Position numbers and translations under genes: made by a program
Assembly (NCBI RefSeq): GCF_050947335.1
Contig: NW_027473488.1
Span: forward strand, 62,001 to 126,000
Source of the DNA: Megachile rotundata
Taxonomy: Eukaryota; Arthropoda; Insecta; Hymenoptera; Megachilidae
Length of the DNA stretch: 64,000 bases
Direction: 5' to 3'
Notes under the pieces: model-generated
What the model was told of the DNA's origin: nothing
Database searches by the model: none
What the model saw: the letters and a program-made list of their open reading frames with translations, nothing else
Part shown: positions 1-16,193 of the stretch, one piece after another
Layout: each line of letters opens with the position of its first letter
Position numbering within the stretch: the first letter of the stretch is position 1

Positions 1-366
1 ACAATCACAATCACACAATCACAATCACACAATCACAATCACACAATCACAATCACACAATCACAATCACACAATCACAATCACACAATCACAATCACAC
101 AATCACAATCACACAATCACAATCACACAATCACAATCACACAATCACAATCACACAATCACAATCACACAATCACAATCACACAATCACAATCACACAA
201 TCACAATCACACAATCACAATCACACAATCACAATCACACAATCACAATCACACAATCACAATCACACAATCACAATCACACAATCACAATCACACAATC
301 ACAATCACACAATCACAATCACACAATCACAATCACACAATCACAATCACACAATCACAATCACAC
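1..366. repeat. 14-mer array, about 26 units, clipped by window start
   Basis: Perfect period-14 array of alternating 8- and 6-bp words. It runs in from the left edge, so its true length is unknown. It ends where two octamers lead into the AAGCACTC marker at 383, the same right junction as the arrays ending at 5597, 10254, 21131 and 22647. Confidence 0.95.
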
Positions 367-2007
367 AATCACACAATCACACAAGCACTCAATCACTCAA
401 TCACACAATCACACAAGCACTCAATCACTCAATCACACAATCACACAATCACACAATCACACAATCACACAATCACACAATCACACAATCACACAATCAC
501 ATAATCACACAATCGCACAATCACACAATCGCACAATCACACAATCACACAATCACACAATCACCTAATCACACAATCACACAATCTCACAACCACACAA
601 TCACACGAGCACACAATCACTCAATCACACAATCACACACTCACACAATCACACAGTCACAATCACACAATCACAACCACACAATCACAATCACACAATC
701 ACAATCACACAATCACAATCACACAATCACACAAGCACACAATCACACAATCTCACAATTACACAATCACACAATCACACAATCACACAATCACACAATC
801 ACAATCGCACAATCACAATTACACAATCACACAATCACACAGTCACACAATCACACAATCACACAATCACACAATCAGACAATCACACAACCACACAACC
901 ACACAACCATACAAGCACACAATCACTCAATCACACAATCACACACTCACACAATCACACAGCCACAATCACACAATCACACAATCCCACAATCACACAA
1001 TCACACAATCACACAATCACACAATCACACAATCACACAATCACACAACCACACAACCACACAATCACACAAGCACACAATCACTCAATCACACAATCAC
1101 ACACTCACACAATCACACAGTCACAATCACACAATCACACAATTACACAATCACACAATCACACAATCACACAACCACACAATCACACAATCACACAATC
1201 ACACAAGCACACAATCACACAATCACACAATCACACAATCACACAATCACACAATCACCTAATCACACAATCACACAATCTCACAACCACACAATCACAC
1301 AAGCACAGAATCACTCAATCACACAATCACACAATCACACACTCACACAATCACACAATCACACAATCACACAATCACACAATCACACACTCACACAATC
1401 ACACAATCACACAATCACACAATCGCAAAATCACACAATCACACAATCACACGATCAAACGATCACACAATCACACGATCACGCAATCACACATTCACCC
1501 GATCACACAATCACACAATCACTCAATCACACAATCACACAATCACACAATCACACAATCACACAATCACACAATCACACAATCATCAATCACACAATCA
1601 CGGTCACACAATCACACATTCACACAATCACACAATCACACAATCACACAATCACAATCACGCAATCACACAATCACGATCACACAATCACGATCACACA
1701 ATCACGTTCACACAATCACGATCACACAATCACGGTCACACAATCGCGGTCACACAACCACACAATCACACAATCACACAATCACACGATCACACAATCA
1801 CACAACCACTCAATCACACAATCACACAATCACACAATCACCCAATCACACAATCACACAATCACACAATCACACAATCACACAATCACACAATCACACA
1901 GTCACACAATCACACAATCGCAATCACGCAATCACACAATCACGATCACACAATCACGATCACACAATCACGATCACACAATCACGATCACACAATCACG
2001 ATCACAC
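367..2007. repeat. Variant block alpha1, copy A
   Basis: Octamer-based block of 1641 bp with ordered diagnostic variants. It opens with two AAGCACTCAATCACTC elements (383), then a TAATC variant at 502, CCTAATC near 573, a few 14-mers near 655-728, and an AATTAC / CAGACAATC / ACCATAC cluster (about 750-930). These are followed by ACCAC pairs, CCTAATC near 1258, CGCAAAATC, a CGATCAAACGATC element and a 7-bp word CATCAAT at 1584. A CpG-bearing series CGATC, CGTTC, CGATC, CGGTC, CGCGGTC follows (about 1660-1755). Five CGAT-bearing 14-mers (about 1930-2000) lead into the mini-array. This is the simplest alpha1 copy and lacks the 460- and 248-bp duplications found in copies B and C. Confidence 0.9.
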
Positions 2008-2147
2008 AATCACAATCACACAATCACAATCACACAATCACAATCACACAATCACAATCACACAATCACAATCACACAATCACAATCACACAATCACAAT
2101 CACACAATCACAATCACACAATCACAATCACACAATCACAATCACAC
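2008..2147. repeat. 14-mer mini-array, 10 units
   Basis: Perfect CACACAATCACAAT array of exactly 140 bp between alpha1 and alpha2 of copy A. The homologous mini-arrays hold 12 (B), 12 (C), 11 (D), 14 (E), 12 (G) and 14 (H) units, so it behaves as a variable-number tandem repeat inside the higher-order unit. Confidence 0.93.
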
Positions 2148-3097
2148 AATCACACAATCACACAATCACACACTCACACAATCACACAATCACCTAATCA
2201 CACAATCACACAATCTCACAACCACACAATCACACAAGCACAGAATCACTCAATCACACAATCACACAATCACACACTCACACAAGCACAGAATCACTCA
2301 ATCACACAATCACACAACCACACACTCACACAATCACACAATCACACAATCACACAATCACACAATCACACAATCACACAATCACACAATCACACACTCA
2401 CACAATCACACAATCACACAATCACACAATCGCAAAATCACACAATCACACAATCACACGATCAAACGATCACACGATCACACAATCACACGATCACGCA
2501 ATCGCACATTCACACAATCACACAATCACACAATCACTCAATCACACAATCAGACAATCACACAATCACACAATCACACAATCACACAATCACACAATCA
2601 CACAATCATCAATCACACAATCACGGTCACACAATCACACATTCACACAATCACACAATCACACAATCACACAATCACACAATCACAATCACGCAATCAC
2701 ACAATCACGATCACACAATCACGATCACACAATCACGTTCACACAATCACGATCACACAATCACGGTCACACAATCGCGGTCACACAACCACACAATCAC
2801 ACAATCACACAAATCACACGATCACACAATCACACAACCACTCAATCACACAATCACACAATCACACAATCACACAATCACACAATCACACAAACACACA
2901 ATCACACAATCACACAGTCACACAATCACACAATCACACAATCACACAATCACACAATCACACAGTCACACAATCACACAATCGCAATCACGCAATCACA
3001 CAATCACGATCACACAATCACGATCACACAATCACGATCACACAATCACGGTCACACAACCACACAATCACACAATCACACAATCACACAATCAGAC
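2148..3097. repeat. Variant block alpha2, copy A (950 bp)
   Basis: Octamer-based block with CTCAC, CCTAATC (about 2191), two AAGCACAGAATC elements, CGCAAAATC, two CGATC around a CGATCAAACGATC element, the 7-bp word CATCAAT at 2607, the CGATC/CGTTC/CGGTC/CGCGGTC series, and a +1 word with AAATC at 2811. It closes with CAGACAATC at about 3094. The AAATC insertion marks alpha2 (also at 8764, 13421, 21817, 24884 and 29091) and is absent from alpha1. The block is exactly 950 bp in copies A, B and C. Confidence 0.9.
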
Positions 3098-3337
3098 AAT
3101 CACACAATCACACAATCACACAATCACACAATCACACAATCACACAATCACACAATCACACAATCACACAATCACACAATCACACAATCACACAATCACA
3201 CAATCACACAATCACACAATCACACAATCACACAATCACACAATCACACAATCACACAATCACACAATCACACAATCACACAATCACACAATCACACAAT
3301 CACACAATCACACAATCACACAATCACACAATCACAC
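3098..3337. repeat. Pure 8-mer tract, 30 units
   Basis: Uninterrupted CACACAAT octamers, exactly 240 bp, from the CAGACAAT variant to the first 14-mer. Equivalent tracts hold 28 (B), 29 (C), 5 (F), 11 (G) and 7 (H) units. Confidence 0.95.
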
Positions 3338-5597
3338 AATCACAATCACACAATCACAATCACACAATCACAATCACACAATCACAATCACACAATCACA
3401 ATCACACAATCACAATCACACAATCACAATCACACAATCACAATCACACAATCACAATCACACAATCACAATCACACAATCACAATCACACAATCACAAT
3501 CACACAATCACAATCACACAATCACAATCACACAATCACAATCACACAATCACAATCACACAATCACAATCACACAATCACAATCACACAATCACAATCA
3601 CACAATCACAATCACAATCACACAATCACAATCACACAATCACAATCACACAATCACAATCACACAATCACAATCACACAATCACAATCACACAATCACA
3701 ATCACACAATCACAATCACACAATCACAATCACACAATCACAATCACACAATCACAATCACACAATCACAATCACACAATCACAATCACACAATCACAAT
3801 CACACAATCACAATCACACAATCACAATCACACAATCACAATCACACAATCACAATCACACAATCACAATCACACAATCACAATCACACAATCACAATCA
3901 CACAATCACAATCACACAATCACAATCACACAATCACAATCACACAATCACAATCACACAATCACAATCACACAATCACAATCACACAATCACAATCACA
4001 CAATCACAATCACACAATCACAATCACACAATCACAATCACACAATCACAATCACACAATCACAATCACACAATCACAATCACACAATCACAATCACACA
4101 ATCACAATCACACAATCACAATCACACAATCACAATCACACAATCACAATCACACAATCACAATCACACAATCACAATCACACAATCACAATCACACAAT
4201 CACAATCACACAATCACAATCACACAATCACAATCACACAATCACAATCACACAATCACAATCACACAATCACAATCACACAATCACAATCACACAATCA
4301 CAATCACACAATCACAATCACACAATCACAATCACACAATCACAATCACACAATCACAATCACACAATCACAATCACACAATCACAATCACACAATCACA
4401 ATCACACAATCACAATCACACAATCACAATCACACAATCACAATCACACAATCACAATCACACAATCACAATCACACAATCACAATCACACAATCACAAT
4501 CACACAATCACAATCACACAATCACAATCACACAATCACAATCACACAATCACAATCACACAATCACAATCACACAATCACAATCACACAATCACAATCA
4601 CACAATCACAATCACACAATCACAATCACACAATCACAATCACACAATCACAATCACACAATCACAATCACACAATCACAATCACACAATCACAATCACA
4701 CAATCACAATCACACAATCACAATCACACAATCACAATCACACAATCACAATCACACAATCACAATCACACAATCACAATCACACAATCACAATCACACA
4801 ATCACAATCACACAATCACAATCACACAATCACAATCACACAATCACAATCACACAATCACAATCACACAATCACAATCACACAATCACAATCACACAAT
4901 CACAATCACACAATCACAATCACACAATCACAATCACACAATCACAATCACACAATCACAATCACACAATCACAATCACACAATCACAATCACACAATCA
5001 CAATCACACAATCACAATCACACAATCACAATCACACAATCACAATCACACAATCACAATCACACAATCACAATCACACAATCACAATCACACAATCACA
5101 ATCACACAATCACAATCACACAATCACAATCACACAATCACAATCACACAATCACAATCACACAATCACAATCACACAATCACAATCACACAATCACAAT
5201 CACACAATCACAATCACACAATCACAATCACACAATCACAATCACACAATCACAATCACACAATCACAATCACACAATCACAATCACACAATCACAATCA
5301 CACAATCACAATCACACAATCACAATCACACAATCACAATCACACAATCACAATCACACAATCACAATCACACAATCACAATCACACAATCACAATCACA
5401 CAATCACAATCACACAATCACAATCACACAATCACAATCACACAATCACAATCACACAATCACAATCACACAATCACAATCACACAATCACAATCACACA
5501 ATCACAATCACACAATCACAATCACACAATCACAATCACACAATCACAATCACACAATCACAATCACACAATCACAATCACACAATCACAATCACAC
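3338..5597. repeat. 14-mer array, 161 units plus one extra hexamer
   Basis: Period-14 array of 2260 bp, which equals 161 x 14 + 6. The 6-bp excess is visible at about 3607-3615, where two hexamers stand side by side (an 8+6+6 word). It is otherwise uniform. Copy C's array has the same 161 units without the extra hexamer; copy B's has only 70. Confidence 0.93.
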
Positions 5598-7932
5598 AAT
5601 CACACAATCACACAAGCACTCAATCACTCAATCACACAATCACACAAGCACTCAATCACTCAATCACACAATCACACAATCACACAATCACACAATCACA
5701 CAATCACACAATCACACAATCACACAATCACATAATCACACAATCGCACAATCACACAATCGCACAATCACACAATCACACAATCACACAATCACCTAAT
5801 CACACAATCACACAATCTCACAACCACACAATCACACGAGCACACAATCACTCAATCACACAATCACACACTCACACAATCACACAGTCACAATCACACA
5901 ATCACAACCACACAATCACAATCACACAATCACAATCACACAATCACAATCACACAATCACACAAGCACACAGTCACACAATCACACAATCACACAATCA
6001 CACAATCAGACAATCACACAACCACACAACCACACAACCATACAAGCACACAATCACTCAATCACACAATCACACACTCACACAATCACACAGCCACAAT
6101 CACACAATCACACAATCCCACAATCACACAATCACACAATCACACAATCACACAATCACACAATCACACAATCACACAATCACACAATCACATAATCACA
6201 CAATCGCACAATCACACAATCGCACAATCACACAATCACACAATCACACAATCACCTAATCACACAATCACACAATCTCACAACCACACAATCACACGAG
6301 CACACAATCACTCAATCACACAATCACACACTCACACAATCACACAGTCACAATCACACAATCACAACCACACAATCACAATCACACAATCACAATCACA
6401 CAATCACAATCACACAATCACACAAGCACACAATCACACAATCTCACAATTACACAATCACACAATCACACAATCACACAATCACACAATCACAATCGCA
6501 CAATCACAATTACACAATCACACAATCACACAGTCACACAATCACACAATCACACAATCACACAATCAGACAATCACACAACCACACAACCACACAACCA
6601 TACAAGCACACAATCACTCAATCACACAATCACACACTCACACAATCACACAGCCACAATCACACAATCACACAATCCCACAATCACACAATCACACAAT
6701 CACACAATCACACAATCACACAATCACACAATCACACAACCACACAACCACACAATCACACAAGCACACAATCACTCAATCACACAATCACACACTCACA
6801 CAATCACACAGTCACAATCACACAATCACACAATTACACAATCACACAATCACACAATCACACAACCACACAATCACACAATCACACAATCACACAAGCA
6901 CACAATCACACAATCACACAATCACACAATCACACAATCACACAATCACCTAATCACACAATCACACAATCTCACAACCACACAATCACACAAGCACAGA
7001 ATCACTCAATCACACAATCACACAATCACACACTCACACAATCACACAATCACACAATCACACAATCACACAATCACACACTCACACAATCACACAATCA
7101 CACAATCACACAACCACACAATCACACAATCACACAATCACACAAGCACACAATCACACAATCACACAATCACACAATCACACAATCACACAATCACCTA
7201 ATCACACAATCACACAATCTCACAACCACACAATCACACAAGCACAGAATCACTCAATCACACAATCACACAATCACACACTCACACAATCACACAATCA
7301 CACAATCACACAATCACACAATCACACACTCACACAATCACACAATCACACAATCACACAATCGCAAAATCACACAATCACACAATCACACGATCAAACG
7401 ATCACACAATCACACGATCACGCAATCACACATTCACCCGATCACACAATCACACAATCACTCAATCACACAATCACACAATCACACAATCACACAATCA
7501 CACAATCACACAATCACACAATCATCAATCACACAATCACGGTCACACAATCACACATTCACACAATCACACAATCACACAATCACACAATCACAATCAC
7601 GCAATCACACAATCACGATCACACAATCACGATCACACAATCACGTTCACACAATCACGATCACACAATCACGGTCACACAATCGCGGTCACACAACCAC
7701 ACAATCACACAATCACACAATCACACGATCACACAATCACACAACCACTCAATCACACAATCACACAATCACACAATCACCCAATCACACAATCACACAA
7801 TCACACAATCACACAATCACACAATCACACAATCACACAGTCACACAATCACACAATCGCAATCACGCAATCACACAATCACGATCACACAATCACGATC
7901 ACACAATCACGATCACACAATCACGATCACAC
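5598..7932. repeat. Variant block alpha1, copy B, with 460- and 248-bp internal duplications
   Basis: Same marker order as copy A but 2335 bp long. Two internal tandem duplications account for the difference. TAATC occurs at 5733 and 6193 (offset 460), and CCTAATC at 6949 and 7197 (offset 248). The arithmetic closes exactly: 1641 + 460 + 248 - 14 (one CGAT 14-mer fewer) = 2335. The first half of the 460-bp duplication lacks the AATTAC cluster, which the second half keeps. CATCAAT is at 7523. Confidence 0.9.
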
Positions 7933-8100
7933 AATCACAATCACACAATCACAATCACACAATCACAATCACACAATCACAATCACACAATCACAATCAC
8001 ACAATCACAATCACACAATCACAATCACACAATCACAATCACACAATCACAATCACACAATCACAATCACACAATCACAATCACACAATCACAATCACAC
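7933..8100. repeat. 14-mer mini-array, 12 units
   Basis: Perfect period-14 array of exactly 168 bp following four CGAT-bearing 14-mers. It is homologous to the mini-arrays at 2008 and 12590. Confidence 0.93.
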
Positions 8101-9050
8101 AATCACACAATCACACAATCACACACTCACACAATCACACAATCACCTAATCACAAAATCACACAATCTCACAACCACACAATCACACAAGCACAGAATC
8201 ACTCAATCACACAATCACACAATCACACACTCACACAAGCACAGAATCACTCAATCACACAATCACACAACCACACACTCACACAATCACACAATCACAC
8301 AATCACACAATCACACAATCACACAATCACACAATCACACAATCACACACTCACACAATCACACAATCACACAATCACACAATCGCAAAATCACACAATC
8401 ACACAATCACACGATCAAACGATCACACGATCACACAATCACACGATCACGCAATCGCACATTCACACAATCACACAATCACACAATCACTCAATCACAC
8501 AATCAGACAATCACACAATCACACAATCACACAATCACACAATCACACAATCACACAATCATCAATCACACAATCACGGTCACACAATCACACATTCACA
8601 CAATCACACAATCACACAATCACACAATCACACAATCACAATCACGCAATCACACAATCACGATCACACAATCACGATCACACAATCACGTTCACACAAT
8701 CACGATCACACAATCACGGTCACACAATCGCGGTCACACAACCACACAATCACACAATCACACAAATCACACGATCACACAATCACACAACCACTCAATC
8801 ACACAATCACACAATCACACAATCACACAATCACACAATCACACAAACACACAATCACACAATCACACAGTCACACAATCACACAATCACACAATCACAC
8901 AATCACACAATCACACAGTCACACAATCACACAATCGCAATCACGCAATCACACAATCACGATCACACAATCACGATCACACAATCACGATCACACAATC
9001 ACGGTCACACAACCACACAATCACACAATCACACAATCACACAATCAGAC
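8101..9050. repeat. Variant block alpha2, copy B (950 bp)
   Basis: Identical in length and marker order to copy A, with CATCAAT at 8560 and AAATC at 8764. It carries CCTAATCACAAAATC at 8146 where copy A has CCTAATCACACAATC. The same substitution occurs in copy C, marking B and C as closest relatives. Confidence 0.9.
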
Positions 9051-9274
9051 AATCACACAATCACACAATCACACAATCACACAATCACACAATCACACAA
9101 TCACACAATCACACAATCACACAATCACACAATCACACAATCACACAATCACACAATCACACAATCACACAATCACACAATCACACAATCACACAATCAC
9201 ACAATCACACAATCACACAATCACACAATCACACAATCACACAATCACACAATCACACAATCACACAATCACAC
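9051..9274. repeat. Pure 8-mer tract, 28 units
   Basis: Exactly 224 bp of octamers between CAGACAAT and the 14-mer array, two units shorter than copy A. Confidence 0.95.
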
Positions 9275-10254
9275 AATCACAATCACACAATCACAATCAC
9301 ACAATCACAATCACACAATCACAATCACACAATCACAATCACACAATCACAATCACACAATCACAATCACACAATCACAATCACACAATCACAATCACAC
9401 AATCACAATCACACAATCACAATCACACAATCACAATCACACAATCACAATCACACAATCACAATCACACAATCACAATCACACAATCACAATCACACAA
9501 TCACAATCACACAATCACAATCACACAATCACAATCACACAATCACAATCACACAATCACAATCACACAATCACAATCACACAATCACAATCACACAATC
9601 ACAATCACACAATCACAATCACACAATCACAATCACACAATCACAATCACACAATCACAATCACACAATCACAATCACACAATCACAATCACACAATCAC
9701 AATCACACAATCACAATCACACAATCACAATCACACAATCACAATCACACAATCACAATCACACAATCACAATCACACAATCACAATCACACAATCACAA
9801 TCACACAATCACAATCACACAATCACAATCACACAATCACAATCACACAATCACAATCACACAATCACAATCACACAATCACAATCACACAATCACAATC
9901 ACACAATCACAATCACACAATCACAATCACACAATCACAATCACACAATCACAATCACACAATCACAATCACACAATCACAATCACACAATCACAATCAC
10001 ACAATCACAATCACACAATCACAATCACACAATCACAATCACACAATCACAATCACACAATCACAATCACACAATCACAATCACACAATCACAATCACAC
10101 AATCACAATCACACAATCACAATCACACAATCACAATCACACAATCACAATCACACAATCACAATCACACAATCACAATCACACAATCACAATCACACAA
10201 TCACAATCACACAATCACAATCACACAATCACAATCACACAATCACAATCACAC
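9275..10254. repeat. 14-mer array, 70 units
   Basis: Perfect period-14 array of exactly 980 bp. It is less than half the length of the 161-unit arrays in the neighbouring copies A and C, although the flanking blocks are nearly unchanged. Confidence 0.94.
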
Positions 10255-12589
10255 AATCACACAATCACACAAGCACTCAATCACTCAATCACACAATCAC
10301 ACAAGCACTCAATCACTCAATCACACAATCACACAATCACACAATCACACAATCACACAATCACACAATCACACAATCACACAATCACATAATCACACAA
10401 TCGCACAATCACACAATCGCACAATCACACAATCACACAATCACACAATCACCTAATCACACAATCACACAATCTCACAACCACACAATCACACGAGCAC
10501 ACAATCACTCAATCACACAATCACACACTCACACAATCACACAGTCACAATCACACAATCACAACCACACAATCACAATCACACAATCACAATCACACAA
10601 TCACAATCACACAATCACACAAGCACACAGTCACACAATCACACAATCACACAATCACACAATCAGACAATCACACAACCACACAACCACACAACCATAC
10701 AAGCACACAATCACTCAATCACACAATCACACACTCACACAATCACACAGCCACAATCACACAATCACACAATCCCACAATCACACAATCACACAATCAC
10801 ACAATCACACAATCACACAATCACACAATCACACAATCACACAATCACATAATCACACAATCGCACAATCACACAATCGCACAATCACACAATCACACAA
10901 TCACACAATCACCTAATCACACAATCACACAATCTCACAACCACACAATCACACGAGCACACAATCACTCAATCACACAATCACACACTCACACAATCAC
11001 ACAGTCACAATCACACAATCACAACCACACAATCACAATCACACAATCACAATCACACAATCACAATCACACAATCACACAAGCACACAATCACACAATC
11101 TCACAATTACACAATCACACAATCACACAATCACACAATCACACAATCACAATCGCACAATCACAATTACACAATCACACAATCACACAGTCACACAATC
11201 ACACAATCACACAATCACACAATCAGACAATCACACAACCACACAACCACACAACCATACAAGCACACAATCACTCAATCACACAATCACACACTCACAC
11301 AATCACACAGCCACAATCACACAATCACACAATCCCACAATCACACAATCACACAATCACACAATCACACAATCACACAATCACACAATCACACAACCAC
11401 ACAACCACACAATCACACAAGCACACAATCACTCAATCACACAATCACACACTCACACAATCACACAGTCACAATCACACAATCACACAATTACACAATC
11501 ACACAATCACACAATCACACAACCACACAATCACACAATCACACAATCACACAAGCACACAATCACACAATCACACAATCACACAATCACACAATCACAC
11601 AATCACCTAATCACACAATCACACAATCTCACAACCACACAATCACACAAGCACAGAATCACTCAATCACACAATCACACAATCACACACTCACACAATC
11701 ACACAATCACACAATCACACAATCACACAATCACACACTCACACAATCACACAATCACACAATCACACAACCACACAATCACACAATCACACAATCACAC
11801 AAGCACACAATCACACAATCACACAATCACACAATCACACAATCACACAATCACCTAATCACACAATCACACAATCTCACAACCACACAATCACACAAGC
11901 ACAGAATCACTCAATCACACAATCACACAATCACACACTCACACAATCACACAATCACACAATCACACAATCACACAATCACACACTCACACAATCACAC
12001 AATCACACAATCACACAATCGCAAAATCACACAATCACACAATCACACGATCAAACGATCACACAATCACACGATCACGCAATCACACATTCACCCGATC
12101 ACACAATCACACAATCACTCAATCACACAATCACACAATCACACAATCACACAATCACACAATCACACAATCACACAATCATCAATCACACAATCACGGT
12201 CACACAATCACACATTCACACAATCACACAATCACACAATCACACAATCACAATCACGCAATCACACAATCACGATCACACAATCACGATCACACAATCA
12301 CGTTCACACAATCACGATCACACAATCACGGTCACACAATCGCGGTCACACAACCACACAATCACACAATCACACAATCACACGATCACACAATCACACA
12401 ACCACTCAATCACACAATCACACAATCACACAATCACCCAATCACACAATCACACAATCACACAATCACACAATCACACAATCACACAATCACACAGTCA
12501 CACAATCACACAATCGCAATCACGCAATCACACAATCACGATCACACAATCACGATCACACAATCACGATCACACAATCACGATCACAC
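10255..12589. repeat. Variant block alpha1, copy C
   Basis: Colinear with copy B at a constant offset of 4657 bp. Checked points include AAGCACTC (10271 vs 5614), TAATC (10390 and 10850), CCTAATC (11606 and 11854) and CATCAAT (12180 vs 7523). Both derived duplications of copy B (460 and 248 bp) are present, so B and C descend from one already duplicated ancestor. Confidence 0.92.
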
Positions 12590-12757
12590 AATCACAATCA
12601 CACAATCACAATCACACAATCACAATCACACAATCACAATCACACAATCACAATCACACAATCACAATCACACAATCACAATCACACAATCACAATCACA
12701 CAATCACAATCACACAATCACAATCACACAATCACAATCACACAATCACAATCACAC
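12590..12757. repeat. 14-mer mini-array, 12 units
   Basis: Exactly 168 bp, the same count and offset (4657) as in copy B. Confidence 0.93.
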
Positions 12758-13707
12758 AATCACACAATCACACAATCACACACTCACACAATCACACAAT
12801 CACCTAATCACAAAATCACACAATCTCACAACCACACAATCACACAAGCACAGAATCACTCAATCACACAATCACACAATCACACACTCACACAAGCACA
12901 GAATCACTCAATCACACAATCACACAACCACACACTCACACAATCACACAATCACACAATCACACAATCACACAATCACACAATCACACAATCACACAAT
13001 CACACACTCACACAATCACACAATCACACAATCACACAATCGCAAAATCACACAATCACACAATCACACGATCAAACGATCACACGATCACACAATCACA
13101 CGATCACGCAATCGCACATTCACACAATCACACAATCACACAATCACTCAATCACACAATCAGACAATCACACAATCACACAATCACACAATCACACAAT
13201 CACACAATCACACAATCATCAATCACACAATCACGGTCACACAATCACACATTCACACAATCACACAATCACACAATCACACAATCACACAATCACAATC
13301 ACGCAATCACACAATCACGATCACACAATCACGATCACACAATCACGTTCACACAATCACGATCACACAATCACGGTCACACAATCGCGGTCACACAACC
13401 ACACAATCACACAATCACACAAATCACACGATCACACAATCACACAACCACTCAATCACACAATCACACAATCACACAATCACACAATCACACAATCACA
13501 CAAACACACAATCACACAATCACACAGTCACACAATCACACAATCACACAATCACACAATCACACAATCACACAGTCACACAATCACACAATCGCAATCA
13601 CGCAATCACACAATCACGATCACACAATCACGATCACACAATCACGATCACACAATCACGGTCACACAACCACACAATCACACAATCACACAATCACACA
13701 ATCAGAC
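12758..13707. repeat. Variant block alpha2, copy C (950 bp)
   Basis: Same length as copies A and B, with CATCAAT at 13217 and AAATC at 13421. It shares the CCTAATCACAAAATC variant (12803) with copy B only. Confidence 0.91.
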
Positions 13708-13939
13708 AATCACACAATCACACAATCACACAATCACACAATCACACAATCACACAATCACACAATCACACAATCACACAATCACACAATCACACAATCA
13801 CACAATCACACAATCACACAATCACACAATCACACAATCACACAATCACACAATCACACAATCACACAATCACACAATCACACAATCACACAATCACACA
13901 ATCACACAATCACACAATCACACAATCACACAATCACAC
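13708..13939. repeat. Pure 8-mer tract, 29 units
   Basis: Exactly 232 bp of octamers. One unit more than copy B, which shifts the B-to-C offset from 4657 to 4665 at the array start. Confidence 0.95.
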
Positions 13940-16193
13940 AATCACAATCACACAATCACAATCACACAATCACAATCACACAATCACAATCACACAATCA
14001 CAATCACACAATCACAATCACACAATCACAATCACACAATCACAATCACACAATCACAATCACACAATCACAATCACACAATCACAATCACACAATCACA
14101 ATCACACAATCACAATCACACAATCACAATCACACAATCACAATCACACAATCACAATCACACAATCACAATCACACAATCACAATCACACAATCACAAT
14201 CACACAATCACAATCACACAATCACAATCACACAATCACAATCACACAATCACAATCACACAATCACAATCACACAATCACAATCACACAATCACAATCA
14301 CACAATCACAATCACACAATCACAATCACACAATCACAATCACACAATCACAATCACACAATCACAATCACACAATCACAATCACACAATCACAATCACA
14401 CAATCACAATCACACAATCACAATCACACAATCACAATCACACAATCACAATCACACAATCACAATCACACAATCACAATCACACAATCACAATCACACA
14501 ATCACAATCACACAATCACAATCACACAATCACAATCACACAATCACAATCACACAATCACAATCACACAATCACAATCACACAATCACAATCACACAAT
14601 CACAATCACACAATCACAATCACACAATCACAATCACACAATCACAATCACACAATCACAATCACACAATCACAATCACACAATCACAATCACACAATCA
14701 CAATCACACAATCACAATCACACAATCACAATCACACAATCACAATCACACAATCACAATCACACAATCACAATCACACAATCACAATCACACAATCACA
14801 ATCACACAATCACAATCACACAATCACAATCACACAATCACAATCACACAATCACAATCACACAATCACAATCACACAATCACAATCACACAATCACAAT
14901 CACACAATCACAATCACACAATCACAATCACACAATCACAATCACACAATCACAATCACACAATCACAATCACACAATCACAATCACACAATCACAATCA
15001 CACAATCACAATCACACAATCACAATCACACAATCACAATCACACAATCACAATCACACAATCACAATCACACAATCACAATCACACAATCACAATCACA
15101 CAATCACAATCACACAATCACAATCACACAATCACAATCACACAATCACAATCACACAATCACAATCACACAATCACAATCACACAATCACAATCACACA
15201 ATCACAATCACACAATCACAATCACACAATCACAATCACACAATCACAATCACACAATCACAATCACACAATCACAATCACACAATCACAATCACACAAT
15301 CACAATCACACAATCACAATCACACAATCACAATCACACAATCACAATCACACAATCACAATCACACAATCACAATCACACAATCACAATCACACAATCA
15401 CAATCACACAATCACAATCACACAATCACAATCACACAATCACAATCACACAATCACAATCACACAATCACAATCACACAATCACAATCACACAATCACA
15501 ATCACACAATCACAATCACACAATCACAATCACACAATCACAATCACACAATCACAATCACACAATCACAATCACACAATCACAATCACACAATCACAAT
15601 CACACAATCACAATCACACAATCACAATCACACAATCACAATCACACAATCACAATCACACAATCACAATCACACAATCACAATCACACAATCACAATCA
15701 CACAATCACAATCACACAATCACAATCACACAATCACAATCACACAATCACAATCACACAATCACAATCACACAATCACAATCACACAATCACAATCACA
15801 CAATCACAATCACACAATCACAATCACACAATCACAATCACACAATCACAATCACACAATCACAATCACACAATCACAATCACACAATCACAATCACACA
15901 ATCACAATCACACAATCACAATCACACAATCACAATCACACAATCACAATCACACAATCACAATCACACAATCACAATCACACAATCACAATCACACAAT
16001 CACAATCACACAATCACAATCACACAATCACAATCACACAATCACAATCACACAATCACAATCACACAATCACAATCACACAATCACAATCACACAATCA
16101 CAATCACACAATCACAATCACACAATCACAATCACACAATCACAATCACACAATCACAATCACACAATCACAATCACACAATCACAATCACAC
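13940..16193. repeat. 14-mer array, 161 units
   Basis: Perfect period-14 array of exactly 2254 bp (161 x 14). It equals the copy A unit count. On the right it is followed by a CAGTC / CGCAC / CCCAC junction instead of the AAGCACTC marker. Confidence 0.94.

Noticed and set aside
1650..1760. CpG-bearing CGATC/CGGTC/CGCGGTC cluster as a CpG island or promoter
   Set aside because: It is a short series of octamer variants repeated in every alpha module. No TATA, initiator, downstream gene or non-repeat sequence accompanies it. It remains of interest only for methylation.
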